NCBI GenBank assembly: GCA_001600415.1
Contig: BCJX01000012.1
Location: 1,127,829 to 1,191,828, forward strand
DNA: 64,000 nucleotides
From: Pascua guehoae
Lineage: Eukaryota; Basidiomycota; Tremellomycetes; Trichosporonales; Trichosporonaceae
Direction: 5' to 3'
Shown: positions 1-11,999 of the stretch, piece by piece
Layout of the letters: every line of letters begins with the position of its first letter
Numbering within the stretch: the stretch's first letter is position 1
Translations under genes and position numbers: made by a program
The notes under the pieces: generated by a model
Database searches by the model: none
What the model saw: only the letters and a program-made list of their open reading frames with translations
Told to the model about the DNA's origin: nothing

Positions 1-2
1 CC

Positions 3-164
3 TCCGCGTCGGCATCACTCCCCACCCACATTCACCATCCTCTCCACACATCCCACCTCCCCATCCCCTTCTCCCGCTCGGACACCCCGGATGGACTCGG
101 CGGCAGCGAGGTGACATGCATTGTGTTTGACAGGTACAAGCGGCGCAGTTGGCCGTGTGAGTGA
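3..164 (+). CDS. possible 3' end of a gene truncated by the window edge
   Basis: The reading frame is open from the left edge to a TGA at 162-164. Its last ~28 residues (from TCG at 78) look more like protein than the pyrimidine-rich sequence before them: an acidic/Gly stretch, then VTCIVFDRYKRRSWPCE. The stretch before position 75 resembles intron or leader sequence, so the exon may start inside it. No family is recognised. An ending of the form Gly-Ser-x-Val-x-Cys-Ile-Val would be compatible with a PP2C-type C-terminus, but that is a guess. It would be convergent with the minus-strand MAPKK. Confidence 0.2.
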   Translation, partial: SASASLPTHIHHPLHTSHLPIPFSRSDTPDGLGGSEVTCIVFDRYKRRSWPCE

Positions 165-495
165 AAAATGGCGCGCCCGGCGCGGGACTGTGCGTGGCGT
201 GGGACGGGTGGCGGAGACTAGACGCGGGGGTATAGCCAGTGGGTATGTGTTGGATGAGGAAATGATGGCCCCGACGAGAAGCGGTTGGTCGCAAAGGAGG
301 TGCAAGTGACGGGGCGACCGTCATGAGAAGCTTGGATGTGGCGGTGGCAAAACGAGGGCAAGATGATGCAAGTAGGGCAAGAGTGCCAAGCGTGCTCGCT
401 CGGTTCTCAAGATGACGACAAGCGGGCAAGAGTGCCAAGAGTGTTGGTTCGGTTCTCAAGATGACAGACAGGACACGGCTAGCGCCCGAGCACGG
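165..495. other. 3' intergenic spacer before the MAPKK stop
   Basis: No gene is seen. The only structure is a direct duplication at 375-416 and 424-465 (listed separately). Short ORFs on both strands here have no protein-like composition. Confidence 0.4.
375..465. repeat. two-copy direct repeat, 49-bp period
   Basis: A ~42-bp segment beginning GGGCAAGAGTGCCAAG and ending TTCTCAAGATGAC occurs at 375-416 and again at 424-465 with a few substitutions in the middle. It lies 30 bp downstream of the MAPKK stop codon and is probably a local duplication with no known function. Confidence 0.7.
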
Positions 496-2546
496 CTACT
501 TTGTCATGTGTTGGTCGCTCAACTGCTTGACCACACCCTGCGCCCATGCGCAGACCTGGTCGTCGGTCACGTTGGAGGTGCGGATCCACTCGAATTGCTG
601 GCGTGTTAGTGACGCCACAGTCACCACCTCGAGCATACAAGCCAACTCACGAGAAGCTCCTGCGGGAGTGACCGCATAGACGGGTCCTTTTCGAGACATG
701 CCTGGACAAACTTGTCCGCCGCGGCTGGGAAAGGCGGCTGGCCATCGCGGGGGAGGAGACGTGGTGCGGGCTCGTTGACAATGTGCTGCAGGAGATCGAG
801 AATGGACATGGACATGGTGCTACTAGCGCTTTCAGCAGGCTTGGCTCTTGACGACGACGACGACGACGAAAGGTTAGGGCGCTGGGTCGAGAGCGGCAGT
901 GTGGCATTGGGGTCCAGCGTGTGGTCGTCCACCTCGAGCTCGTCTCCAGAGTCATCAGAGTTTGAAAACGGAAAACGGCCTTGTGCGAGCTCGACCAGCG
1001 AGATGCCGAGCGACCACACATCAGACTTGATCGAGTACGGTGCGCCTTGGATGCGTTCCGGCTGAATGTGTCAGCACAAGAGACGATGGCACAAACTGCC
1101 CCAGAGGTGCAGCCCAAAACACGCCCCACTCACGCTCATGTACGTGCTCGTGCCGACAAACGTGTTTGCAATCGAATTGACAAGCTCGCCAGACACGCCA
1201 AAGTCGCAAATCTTGATCTGGCCCCGCGAGTTGGCAAGAACGTTGGACGGCTTGATGTCTGGCGTGTCAGATGTGGTCACAGCTAGCAGCTCCCAACTTA
1301 CCACGGTGGATAATGCGGTGCTCCTGGTACAGGTAGATGCAGCCGCGGAGCACAGCTTCGGCGACCTTGCAGACAATGTCGATGGGTATCGCGCCCGTGT
1401 GGCGGTAGATGTAATCGAGCGAGCTGAGCGCGAGTTAGTCCCGTCCCATTCGCGTACCCGCAGTCAAGTGCGAGAGACGGGATCGGCACCGTCATCCCGG
1501 TTCACGCTCGGGACGATACGCGATCGGCGCCCGACCCCCGCACCACGCCACTCCGGCGCCCGGCATTCGTCCAAGCCACAGTCACAGTCACAGTCACCAC
1601 CCTCCCAACTCGGGACACGTACCCAATGTCCATGTACTCCATAACCACGCCCACGTGCACGTCGACCGGGAAGCAGCCGTAGTAGCTGACAATGTATGGC
1701 GAGTTGCAGCCGTTCATGATCTGGAGCTCGCGGACAATCTGCTTGCGGACCTTGGGCTTGGCGTCGACAAGGATGAGCTAGTCTTGTCAGCGTCCACTAC
1801 CTCGCAACATGCTCGGCCCAAGACACAGCAGTGCCCAAAGACAGTAACCAGCGTACCTTTTTGGCCATGACACATTTGCGCTTCTTGTTCCAGACCTTTG
1901 TGACGGTGCCGCCGTTGCCGGCGCCAAGGTCGGAGAGGACCTCGAGGTCCTCGTCCTTGACAAGGTCATCGTCATGCGTCTTGCGCTTGCCGTTGGAGCT
2001 CTTCTTGCGCGACGACCCGTGGTGGGACGACGAGTGCCCAAGTAGAGGCGTTGGTCCGCTGTCGGCACGGCGCATCGCGGGGCGCGCAGCCAATGTGGTC
2101 GACGAGGTCGTCGACTCATTGTGCGACGAGTGGACGGGTGACACGGTGGATGGTGACTCGGGCCCTGATGCATACGACGACGAGCTCGACTTGGACGACA
2201 GCTGGAGGCGCGCAATCTCGTCACGGAGTCGGTCGGCCTCGGGAATCCACGACACGCCACCAGAGTCCCTGTCGCCGCCAGCGGAATCCGGCCCTGCGGT
2301 AATAATGGCAGAAGTGGTCCGGACAGCGTTGTTGGCCGGGATGGAGCGCGAAATGTCGAGGCCGAGGGGCTTTTTGCGCGAGATGGACGACTTGATGCCA
2401 CCGCGAAACGGCGAGTTGAGCGGCGACGCGCGCGGTGTAGCCGAGCCAAGAGAGCTCAGACCCGAGGGCGCCGAACCACCGCCGAGCGTGCGCAGTGGGG
2501 TGAGGGTGGGCCGCGACGCGCCGTGGTCGTCATAGTTGCCTGGCAT
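496..2546 (-). CDS. STE7: MAP kinase kinase, Ste7/Fuz7/Byr1 type
   Basis: Dual-specificity kinase that would phosphorylate a Fus3/Kss1/Cpk1-type MAPK in the mating and filamentation cascade. Model (minus): 2546-1857, 1777-1623, 1423-1302, 1258-1134, 1061-651, 597-496; 534 aa. A Ser-rich N-terminal ~215 residues precede the kinase domain. The glycine loop [18 protein letters not shown] split by a 43-nt intron, and [20 protein letters not shown] are all visible. The last is the MEK activation segment, with the Ser and Thr targets of the MAPKKK. PERIQG and DVWSLG follow, then a ~60-residue acidic/Ser insert with a poly-Ser run before the final lobe. The start is MPGNYDD at 2546; an upstream in-frame ATG at 2966 would add a His/Pro-rich low-complexity stretch and is less likely. 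The [16 protein letters not shown] segment favours Ste7/Fuz7 over Pbs2 or Mkk1. Confidence 0.93.
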
Positions 2547-5050
2547 GGCGGCTAGGCAGGGGAGCACGAATGGAGTGAGAGAGGGCGAGGAAGGGGTATG
2601 CGTGAGGGGATGGATGGCGGTGTTGATGCAGTGGTGGCCTATGCGAACAGTGATAATATATTGGTGGAAGAAATCAAATGTTGAGGGGGGGTGGTGATGA
2701 GGTAGTCGTGGTGAAAGATGGTGGAAGTGGTGGTGGAAGTGGGAGTGCAAGTGGTCGAAGGCGGCGGTCCGAGTGCGTCGGATTGGCGAGAATGGACTGG
2801 ACGGATGGGGGTGGGTGGGATGGGGATGGATGGATGGGATGGGATGGGATGAGATGGGTGGTGGTGGTGTGACGGGAGCACAAAAGGGGGCACCGCTATT
2901 CCCTGCTACTTGGCCCATCCAACTACTGAAAGCGTCACCGCCTCTGTCCCTAACCTCTACTGCCATCAGTCAGGCGGGCCAACACACTATACGCACAGTG
3001 ACCAGGTTGGTTGGGACACAGCAATATGCATGCATGTTGAGACAATGCAGTACATATGAATACGAGATTTCGCTACAAGAAGCATTGTGACAGTGCATCG
3101 CATCATCTTTTGTTGCCTTTGGACCTTTGTACCACCGGCACCACCCCATGTGCCATGCGCCACGCTACGCCCCCCGGTGTCGACGTCCATATGTCTCTCT
3201 TCAAGTCGGCGTCCTGGCGTCCCGTATTGAAAAGAACGGCGTTCAACCCCACCCTGTCCGCATCCTTTTTTTTGTCCATTTACCATCCGGTCAACCCGTT
3301 GTCGACAGGCTGCACCAATAATGTACAATAACAGAGACGCCACCAAAGTCACCCCCCCACACCCCACCCAACGCCACTCGGTCCACTCGGGATACACGCG
3401 GCGCAAGAAACCCCTCGGCGCGCTCCATCCTTGCTTTCGGAGCCCCCACCCACCCCCCCACACGCACGCGACTCCGCTGCGCTCATTTACGTAACTAGTT
3501 CACGGTCAGTGTGCACATGTGCACAATAACACGACGTCGCCGCATGATTCCAGCTGCCCTTCTCTGCTCAAAGAGTTGATTCGCGTCGCGCTCAGTCATG
3601 GACGCGTCATGGCAGCAACCCCATCCTGTGCCGGACACCGCCCCGTTCAAAGCAGTGCTGAGCAGCACAATAGTACACACGAGCTCCTTCTGGGTTGCAC
3701 GTTGCAGAGGCTTCTTGGCAGCTGTCGGCGAGGGAAGCAAAGTAAGCGGTCCGACATGCCCGACACCGAGTTGGCGACTGTGACCGGAACTCGAGATGTT
3801 GATGGAAACGTGTACCCAACCCAACCGTGCACGCGCGCACGCTGTCGAGGAACGGCATGACAGGAGGGTTAACCAGTAGGATACGTACGCGTGCGCGTCT
3901 TTGGTGAGGTTTTCGTCAGAGTTGTGCCTGTCGTTCCCGCTTCAGGCTCCAGAACGCACCCAAAGAGTAAACCCTGGCTCGTTTGTACAGTTGGTACCTT
4001 GCTGCTATGGTGAGTGTGGGTGAGTTGGTGGTGGGTGACCTGGGAGGGGGTCTCTTCGGCACCCACCCTTTGCGTTGTCGCTTCCCAGTCGGCCCTTCCG
4101 TAACCCTGTTTGTCTGTAACCGTACCTGAATACCACCACTGTCGGAGAGAGGTTGATGGATGCATGCAGACGAAGAGGGGACTCGAGAGAGCTCGAGAGG
4201 GACTGGAACTGGATTGCATGCTGGAAGGGGAAATGGCAGGATTAAACCATGATCAACGTCTTTGAACCTCGACTGATCCCATCCCGTCATTTTCTTTCCC
4301 TATTTGCTCGACGTCGTCGCTTGCTTGCTCTGTGTTTGACACACACGCGCGCGCGCGTATCATGCTGGCGGGTGGCGGGCAAAGACGCGCATGCATGGAA
4401 CTCGACAACCGCGGCTGACATCCCGGGCCGGTAGGCTGAGTATGCTGCTGGTCTACGGGTCACTTGCCCTGGCCAGGTTGGGGTGGTTCCGTTGTCCCTT
4501 TGTGGGTGGTGGGTGTGTCGGAATACCAGCCTAGCGTCAAGCGTGTCCATCCGGGGAGGGGAGGAGCAAGGGGATTTGAGGGAAGGGGCGAAAGCAAAGC
4601 CAGCAGGGCTAGCAGGGCTAGCAGGGACGACGGAGAGTGTCCGTGCCATGTGTCCCGGCTTTGTCCTGATTCCCTTCATTTTCATTCTCACCAAAAGCCC
4701 AACCCACACCCCCCAACCAGGCCACACCCAGCACCCAACAAGCCCCCTTTGCATTATTGTTTCCTTCATCCATTTCTCAACAACATTCACGACTCGAACA
4801 ACTCAACTTTCATCATCACGCAGTCCTCTGTCAACAAGAATCACACACACCCTCCACTTCAACTACCGCACTGCCTCACACACTGCGTCTTCACGCCCAC
4901 CACGCATCCCGCCATCAATGTCCTCCTCCGCAGCCTAGCTGGCCTGGGTAACGACCCTTCCCTTTCGCGACCCAGGCTTTGCTCATTACCGCTAGCCCAT
5001 TTGGACGCGTCTCGCCCACCACCCACACGTCATCATCCCATTCATCCATC
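2547..5050. other. long divergent intergenic region
   Basis: This 2.5-kb region separates the MAPKK (-) from the Ser-rich gene (+) and should hold both promoters and leaders. It contains a GGGAT-rich tract at 2815-2866, CT-rich leader-like DNA at about 4670-5050, an alternating CG run near 4345, and a 7-codon uORF-like ATG at 4918. Short ORFs around 3500-4300 show no protein-like features on either strand. A small unrecognised gene cannot be excluded. Confidence 0.4.
2815..2866. repeat. GGGAT/GGAT simple repeat
   Basis: G-rich imperfect repeats of GGGAT and GGAT lie in the MAPKK upstream region, about 270 bp from its ATG. It could form a G-rich secondary structure; no function is shown. Confidence 0.6.
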
Positions 5051-8000
5051 ATGACCACCAGGCCACCACCCATCCCCCGCCGTCACCCATCTCGCCCCTC
5101 TCTCTCGGGGAGAATCACACCCAGCTCCCCGGGCGCGTCAAACACCAGCCTCCCACTCCGTGACGCATCCCCGCCCCCGCCCCTCCCCACCCCGCCGAGC
5201 ACAGCGCTCGAGCTCGCGTCGTCGCGACCCTCATCGAGGGGCGCGAACGGGAACCGCGCACGGCCCAGCACCCTCCTGATCGGCTCGTCACAGAACTCTG
5301 CACATCCACACGGGCAGTCGGCGCAAAACACGTCACCCAATGGCCTTCCCGCGTCACCAAGCATAGGCCGCCGCGGGCCGGGTGCAGTCGGTCTTGGAGC
5401 AGCGTCCGCCGTTGGACTCGGGCCCGCTCGCATCGATTTTAAGGACTGGGTAAAGGCCGGCCGCGACGGCGCATCGGCCAGTCCTGAAGAGGAGCAGCGC
5501 CATGGCCATGCTACTCATCATCGATTAAGCCCCACGCACAACACAGAGGCAACAACATCGTACAATTCATTCTCGCCCAGCACGAGACGGCAAAAGGAGC
5601 CTTCCCCCGCATTCTCGACATCGAGCACATCAGGTGCTGAGAACGATGTTGTGAGAAGGTCGGGTAGGAGCGGCGTCCACCGGCATTATCATCGGGTAGG
5701 TTGTGATCCAGATCCCAAACAAGAAGCATGTGATGTGCCTTCTGTGCTCACACAATCCCTGCAGCACACTTCATCATCGGGGACAACCACTCCTCCAAAC
5801 AGGCCAGAGAGCTCTACTGCCCAAAAGCTCTTGCGGTCCTCATCCATGGCTTCGTCACACTCGATGGGCTCACTGAGCATCGACTCGTCTCGCAGCCCCC
5901 AGGGGATGCCATCGCGTATTACAGAGCGATTAAACGCCGTCGCGACCGAGGCGCGTCTCCTCTCGCACTCGACCCCTCGCCGCCTATCCCATGACATGAA
6001 TCGCGAACTGAACACGAGCACAAACAGCCGTGCGAGCCGAGGAAGCCGCCAACTCAGCATCCACTCGCCTTCGTTTGGATCACCAGGATCGCCATCAGGT
6101 GACCGCCGATACTCTGCTCCGGCCGTGGCCAGCCCACTGGAGCGGCGATTCTCGCGACGTCTGGCCACACGTGACAGCGCTGGTACGCCACCGCGTGTGA
6201 ATGAGGAGGCAGTCGAGGTATTGAGCCCGCGCCACGACTCGTCACTAGACGACCGCATCCACGAAGCCGAGGCCAAGCTGGCACGCAGTTCGTCGACACG
6301 CAACGTGCCCAATGCAGACGAGAGGACCAGCCCGTTGCGAAGGTTCCACTCGGCGACTCATTCGCGTAGTGAATCGGGCCACTTTACTCCTGCACGTCGA
6401 GACCGCCCCAACGGCAACAACTATGGCCCCGAGTCAGGAGACTATGACCGACGCGAGTATGGTTCTGGAGGTCGCCTTCCCAAGACGCGCAATCCGATCC
6501 CATCCGAGTTTCAAAACGGCCGTGGTCTGGTGAGTAACTGACGTTGTGATTCTGTTTGCGCCAGAACTGACACGGTTTCCTAGTTTACACCGCCACCAAA
6601 GTCCGAGGAGCCGCGGCGCCGGCTGAGTCACCTTGTGGATCTAGGTGACTCGCCGCGTTCACCTCGCGGCAGTTTCGACCTGGTGCGATCGCCCCGCGGC
6701 TCTAGCTTTGACGCTGGGCGCTCGGAGCGGTCCTTTACGACTGCCCGCCCGGCAAGTGTCATGGAGACGTCGCGCGAGCCACGAGGAGGCTGGGGTCGTC
6801 CCAGCAGCGTCATGGCCCACCCGCTCTCTCGTGCTGAGTTTGACCAGTTCAACTCGCCCATTGGGCGCCGACGCGACCTGTCGTCGCTGAGCAACGGCCG
6901 TCCCGAGAGCGTTCTTGAGACGTCGGCCGATCACCACCGGTACAACACCCACGGGCCGTCTTCCAATCGGTTCAGCAACTATAGCCACGACGGCTACGGA
7001 GGTAGCAACAGGCATAGCGGTTATGATCGCCATAGCCAGTACAGCACAGACGTGCCAAGTCGGTACAGCACGTACAGCAGCGACAGGCAAAGCTTTTACA
7101 GCCAGGACGGCGGTTCGAACCGATTAAGCGCGCTCGCGGAGCGCGACACCCAGTTGCGCCGGGACTCGCACGTGCGCGACTCCAACTCGCGCATCGGCCC
7201 GAACGACTCGGTCTCTGTAGTGGGGAACGGGAGCCGGAATGACCCACCAAACTCGGCACGCAAGGACCCACTCGAACTGATTCGCAAGCTCGAGGAGACA
7301 CGCGTGCAGACCAAGCAGCGGTGGGACGAGGACCGCTCGGCGTCTGTCATGAGTGTACGAAACGACGACGCGCACCCCTCACGCTACGCTGGGGATCGTG
7401 AGGTGCTCAGCGGGGGCAGGGCCAGTTCCCGCATGGACGATACGCGTGTCCCATCGCGTGCCAATGCTGGATCCCGTCTTGGCGGTCCACGGCCCTCGTC
7501 GTCCATGTCAAGCGTGCGCGACGGGTACGCTCCCAACTCGGCGCCACGTGCAGCGCCCAACACTGCTCCTGTCACCCGCCGACGGACCAATTCGGACGAG
7601 CACTCGCTTCTCGACAGCCCACTCATCGGGCGCTCGAGCCGTGCCTCTGTGCTCAGTACCGAGCCATCACGTGTTCTGCGCAGCCAGATGACCCATCGTT
7701 CACAGACCAGTAGCGACCAGCCCATCACCGAGCATGGTCGCCTGCTTGTCGACGCAGTGCGTATGGCTGAGAGCCGGCTTGGAGAGACCAACCCCGAGCT
7801 GGTGGTCAAACTGGACGCGGCGGCACAGGGCGCTGAGCGTGCCAATGCAGGCGTGCGTGCGGCGGCGGCTATTGCGTCTGAGCTAGTCATCGATGTCGAG
7901 GTGGATGATGCTGCAGCCGTCGCGACAGTCCGCGACCGACTCCCGCGCCTGTCTGTCACACTGCGTGAAGCAGGCCGCATGTCGGACCGCGCAGTGCGCG

Positions 8001-9049
8001 ACCTTACTGATGCACTCCTTGCGGTTCGCGGTGGAGCGTCGACACCATCACGTGGCCCACTGTCGTCCCAGGGTACAGGTGGCGATCCCGCGCACAGGCG
8101 CGCGTGGTCACAGACGCTCGACGGACGGGAAACGCCGTCATCCCGACACAGCACTTCGTTATCCTCGGCGAGCATGCAGTCGCCACTCTTACGGTACCGC
8201 GACCGCGAGCTCCACCCACGAGAGACGACACCTGTGCGCCATGAAGCGTCGTCGTCGGTTGCATCGAGCAGATACGACCCCCTGCCGTCCGCGACGTCGG
8301 TAACATCCGGTGGCTCGAGCCGCTTTGAAGGCGGGTTCCCTACGTCCAGAACCCTGGACCCGATTGAGCAGAGCCCGCCGAAGCCCATGAGTCGGCAGTC
8401 GCCCAAGACTGTGACGCGGAGCAACACGATGAACGCTCTGAGCACAAGTCTGCAGGCGTCCGAGGACTGGGCAAAGGGGACACTCGTGTCGCCAAACGTC
8501 TCGGCCGAGATGGAAGATGAATCCGAGTCTGAGCCCGAGCCGGACACGGATGGCTACGTGATCCCCGAGCCCGAGGGACGAAGTACGCCCCGTGAGCGAC
8601 CCCCGCGCGCACCAGAGCGCGGATCACCAGCCGAGCACGGACTGCGCAAGCAGTCGTCGTTGGCATCGACGCACACTGTCCGCGGCAACTCGTTCATTCC
8701 AAGCCAGTCGGAACCAACCACGGCCCTCACAAGCTCGACCGCATACAGCACGCAGCTCTCGCACGCTCACGCCGACTCGCCAAACGCAGCCCAAGTGCAT
8801 GCACGCCGCATCTCGGGCGGGTCGGCCGTCTCGGGTGTGTCTGCTGCGGCAGCGCTCACGGAACGCGCGCTCGCGGACCGCCCGACTTCTTTGCACCGCG
8901 ACAGCATCCTGAGCGTCGGGAGCCAGTACTCGACGGGTACGAGTCCGGAGCGCGATGCCGAGCGCGGGACGTTTGGCGCCGCCGAAGGCGCACGGATCCG
9001 CGCGAGCGTCAGCGAGCGCTTCAGGAAGCACTTGAGCGGTGGCGATTAG
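5051..9049 (+). CDS. large Ser/Arg-rich orphan protein
   Basis: Two long in-frame exons, 5051-6529 and 6584-9049, joined by a 54-nt GTGAGT...TAG intron, encode about 1314 aa. A 69-nt segment (5696-5764) with GTAGGT/CTGCAG ends could be a further in-frame intron, giving 1291 aa. The start MTTRPPPIPRR follows a CT-rich leader. Most of the protein is Ser, Arg, Pro and Asp low complexity with many SPR, RYS and RLS motifs, as in proteins regulated by phosphorylation. Two stretches look folded: an acidic/Leu helix near residues 730-745 (DPLELIRKLEETRVQTKQRW) and an Ala/Val/Leu-rich helical segment at about residues 880-965 beginning EHGRLLVDAVRMAESRLG. No family is recognised. A cytoskeletal or polarity scaffold would be a guess from composition only. 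Confidence 0.85.
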
Positions 9050-10240
9050 GTGTGGCTTTGACGAGGGCGAGCGGCAAGTTAGGGGTGGACGTCGGCGAAG
9101 GACTGTCCGAGTCGCGCGGAGAGTGGACCCTGTGGGACTATGGCATGGCGTGGCGTTTGGCTCACTTGCGTGCTAGGGGCGTATACCAAAGGACGGGTGA
9201 GCCCCAGTCGGGCTCTGCGAGTGATGGGGGATGGGGTGGGATCTGCGTGGAGACATGCCATGGGCGGCGGGGGTGGGGCCACAGAGCGGCAGTCATGTCA
9301 CACGGGTTGAGGGGCGCCGGGTGTGGAGTGTGGAGTCGAGCGGCGCACATAGTCGCATGTCATGCAGACCTACAAACTACCGGGGAAGATTCCAGACGAG
9401 TCCGAGTGTTGCTGTGGGGAGGCCTTGTTCCCAAGTGTAAGACTAACCTGATGATAACTGACAAGTAGGAATGTGGGTATCGAAGGTAAGCCTAAGGGAG
9501 TGCAGTTCCTCGGTGCCAGCCGTCGTGAGAGGACACGTGGGCAGAGGTAGGACGGCAACACCAGGCGCTGGCGCACATTGGGATTATCCTAGGGTCTGAC
9601 CCACTATCGGGCTGCTGGGTGCTGACATGGTTGTCGAGGGTGAAACGGTCGAACGTGATAGTACAGGTGCAACCGGAAAGTATTGGGACTGCCACATTGT
9701 GCTCGGCCGCGTGCCATGTTGAGTATGGACACTCTGTATGTCACTCTGATGGTACGGGTAGAAGCCGTGCATCAGGGCAACTAGTATTGCAATTGTACTA
9801 AAGTATCCACCATGCACGACAATCTCACAGCAGTCCCTACATTTTCCTGCTTTGCTGTACGATAGCCTGCGTGCGTGCGACCAAGCTCAAACGTGGCAGT
9901 CTCAATACCGTTCGGTCACACCTGTACTGAGGACGAGGCATCTCATGCGACTTGAAGGACAGCAACAGGACAGGGGTCAAACACGAAGTCTAGCGTTTTG
10001 AAGGGGAAAATGACACCGGACACGAGCGGGTCGCACTCGAAGCCCAGCATGTCCGCTGACGTTTCGGNNNNNNNNNNNNNNNNNNNNNNNNNNNNNNNNN
10101 NNNNNNNNNNNNNNNNNNNNNNNNNNNNNNNNNNNNCCCCCCACTGGTAGCTGATACATCTTTGGATCTCGACGTCCACTCCCTCTCACTGCACGTCAGC
10201 AAGCGCGGGCGGACACGCGTCGCCCAATCCAAGACAACGG
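9050..10240. other. intergenic region with assembly gap
   Basis: No coding or RNA gene is supported between the Ser-rich gene and tRNA-Gln. The region includes the N run at 10068-10136. Small ORFs around 9050-9470 continue beyond the upstream stop but lack protein-like composition. Confidence 0.4.
10068..10136. other. assembly gap, 69 N
   Basis: A run of 69 unknown bases. The sequence starts again with a C run (10137-10142), so a hard-to-sequence homopolymer or repeat is the likely cause. Confidence 0.99.
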
Positions 10241-10320
10241 GGTTTGATCGTATAACGGTTAGTACACAAGATTCTGACGCTGTCATTCTTGTAATCTGGG
10301 TTCGATTCCCAGTCGGACCT
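10241..10320 (+). tRNA. tRNA-Gln(CTG), 8-nt intron
   Basis: The acceptor GGTTTGA (10241-10247) pairs with TCGGACC (10313-10319), with discriminator T10320. D arm GTAT...GTAC; anticodon stem CAAGA/TCTTG; anticodon CTG at 10274-10276; 8-nt intron 10278-10285 in the canonical place after position 37; T-arm CTGGG TTCGATT CCCAG. A TTTTT Pol III stop follows at about 10325. Confidence 0.92.
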
Positions 10321-10905
10321 GTGCTTTTTGGAGCCTCCTGGGGCATGCATGCGCGTCGGAGGGTCTGGTGGCGTGGACATGAACACCAGGGAGAGGGCAG
10401 GATGGGCGGGCGGTGTGCGGTGGTCTGGTGTGCGGCGGTCTGGTGTGGTGGACATTGGCGGATGGTTGGATGACACCGCCCTCCGCTAGCTCGGCTCGCA
10501 GACAGCACGCATCGCCACCAATGCAGGCGCCACACCCCCAACCCACCCTGCCACTGTGGAGCAAGTTGCCAGGCCACCACGGCGCACAGCCGTGGTTCAA
10601 GGTAGCCACAGTCGGGACTTGTACCCTCGCACGTGCAAGCCTTCCAACCCTTCATGGGTGCAGGTGAATAGCCCAGCGGGCAACCCTCACGCCCTTTGAA
10701 GCAGTGCAGAAGCGTTGTGGACCTCGACTTGGGCGCGTGACAAACCGTCACGCGTTTGGGAGCAGCAGGCATATCGATGTTGCCCGTACCATCACAACTC
10801 TGTCGTCGCAGTACACCGCTCAGACCAAGCCCAGCCCACTCCCCTCCTCACCTCCCCCCACTCTCACCACAACAGCAAAAAAAGGAGAGACCACCGGCCC
10901 CTCGC
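10321..10905. other. tRNA cluster spacer
   Basis: No further RNA or protein gene was found between tRNA-Gln and tRNA-Thr. The A7 tract near 10879 is a T run on the minus strand and fits the Pol III terminator of the tRNA-Thr gene. Confidence 0.4.
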
Positions 10906-10992
10906 TGCCCCCTACCCGAGTTGAACGAGTGACCCTTTCATTGTCTTGTAGACACTACAAGTGAAAAATTCTAACCACTGAACTAAGAGGGC
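10906..10992 (-). tRNA. tRNA-Thr(TGT), 14-nt intron
   Basis: Read on the minus strand: acceptor GCCCTCT pairs with AGGGGGC; D stem GTTC/GAAT; anticodon stem TTTCA/TGAAA; anticodon TGT at 10959-10957; intron 10955-10942 whose TCTACAAG pairs with the anticodon loop; T stem ACTCG/CGGGT; discriminator A. Length without the intron is 73 nt. Confidence 0.9.
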
Positions 10993-11234
10993 GAGCACGT
11001 ATACCTCCAAGAGTGTGGGTCGAGGAGTGTTTTGTATGTGTGTCGTGGGGGCGAGGTTTGGTGGAGCCGTCAACTGCGAGTCATCTCGAGCGCCACAACC
11101 CCCACGCCTCACGTTTTGGCCTGCCACACCCCTGGGGGCCTGGGGGCGTTTTTGCTGTTGGCATTGTCACCGTACAGCAAAAGGGATTCCATGTGGAGTG
11201 GCTCGAGTTGTCTCTCAACAGCTGTGGGTATGCG

Positions 11235-11305
11235 ACATCGTTGGTGAAACGGTATCATGCCACTTTGCCATAGTGGCGGCAGGAGTTCGACTCTCCTACG
11301 ATGTA
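11235..11305 (+). tRNA. tRNA-Gly(GCC), intronless
   Basis: Acceptor ACATCGT/ACGATGT, D stem GTGA/TCAT, anticodon stem CCACT/AGTGG with loop TTGCCAT (anticodon 11267-11269), four-base variable loop, T stem AGGAG/CTCCT, discriminator A. It is the only tRNA in the window without an intron. The first pair is A-U, where tRNA-Gly usually has G-C. Confidence 0.88.
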
Positions 11306-11573
11306 GACGGCAGCGCGAGGGGCCTCCCCTGTGCTCTTGACCTTTGTCTTTTGGTTCGGGGACGAGGGGTTGGTGTTTGGCCGAGCTGGGCAGGTATCTC
11401 CCTGGGACGCGCGAGTCGAGTTGGGGATTCTCGCGCGTGAAGGCTCAGACCAGGCAGCTTGACCGCTTGACCTTCCAGGCTTGACTGTTGCTGAAGAGAT
11501 GGCGACTGACATGCTGTCAACTCATGCGGCGTCGACAGGTCCCGAGCTGTAATGCACACTTGTCTTTGTGGTC

Positions 11574-11654
11574 GGGCGTGTAGCTCAGTTGGTAGAGCGC
11601 GTCATTAGCAATCCCTAATTGACGAGGTCTTTGGTTCGATTCCTAACTCGTCCA
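11574..11654 (+). tRNA. tRNA-Ala(AGC), copy 1, 8-nt intron
   Basis: The acceptor GGGCGTG/CTCGTCC contains G3-U70, the alanine identity pair, and A73. D arm GCTC/GAGC; anticodon stem CGTCA/TGACG; AGC at 11607-11609; intron 11611-11618 (ATCCCTAA); T arm TTTGG/CCTAA with one mismatch. One U-U mismatch also sits in the acceptor stem. Terminator T5 near 11660. Confidence 0.92.
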
Positions 11655-11999
11655 CTCTCTTTTTGGGCGTGTACCGCATTCTTGAGGGCAGCTCGCGTGT
11701 GAGGGGATGGGATGGGCAGCGTGCAGTGTGGTTAGGACGACAAACGCGGTTGTTGAGGGCATGACTGTTTGCGGGGACAGGTGTTCCGTGTTGCGAAAGT
11801 CTTGAGACTGCCACAATCAGGCACGAGCAGCAGTCTCTCAACTTTCGGGACGCACCTGTACATTATGTACGAGTACCTCTCTTTGATCACCTGCCTGCCT
11901 GCCTTGGCAGTCACACCACGCGCCCCTCTCGTCTAAACTCATGTCGCCACACCTTTCGGGGCGCGGCGCGTGCCCGCGCTTATCTTATCTCTCGTAGTG

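Noticed and set aside
7384..8547. 387-codon minus-strand ORF
   Set aside because: Shadow of the Ser-rich gene; it contains only reverse-strand Ser/Arg low complexity, and the plus frame has start, intron and stop.
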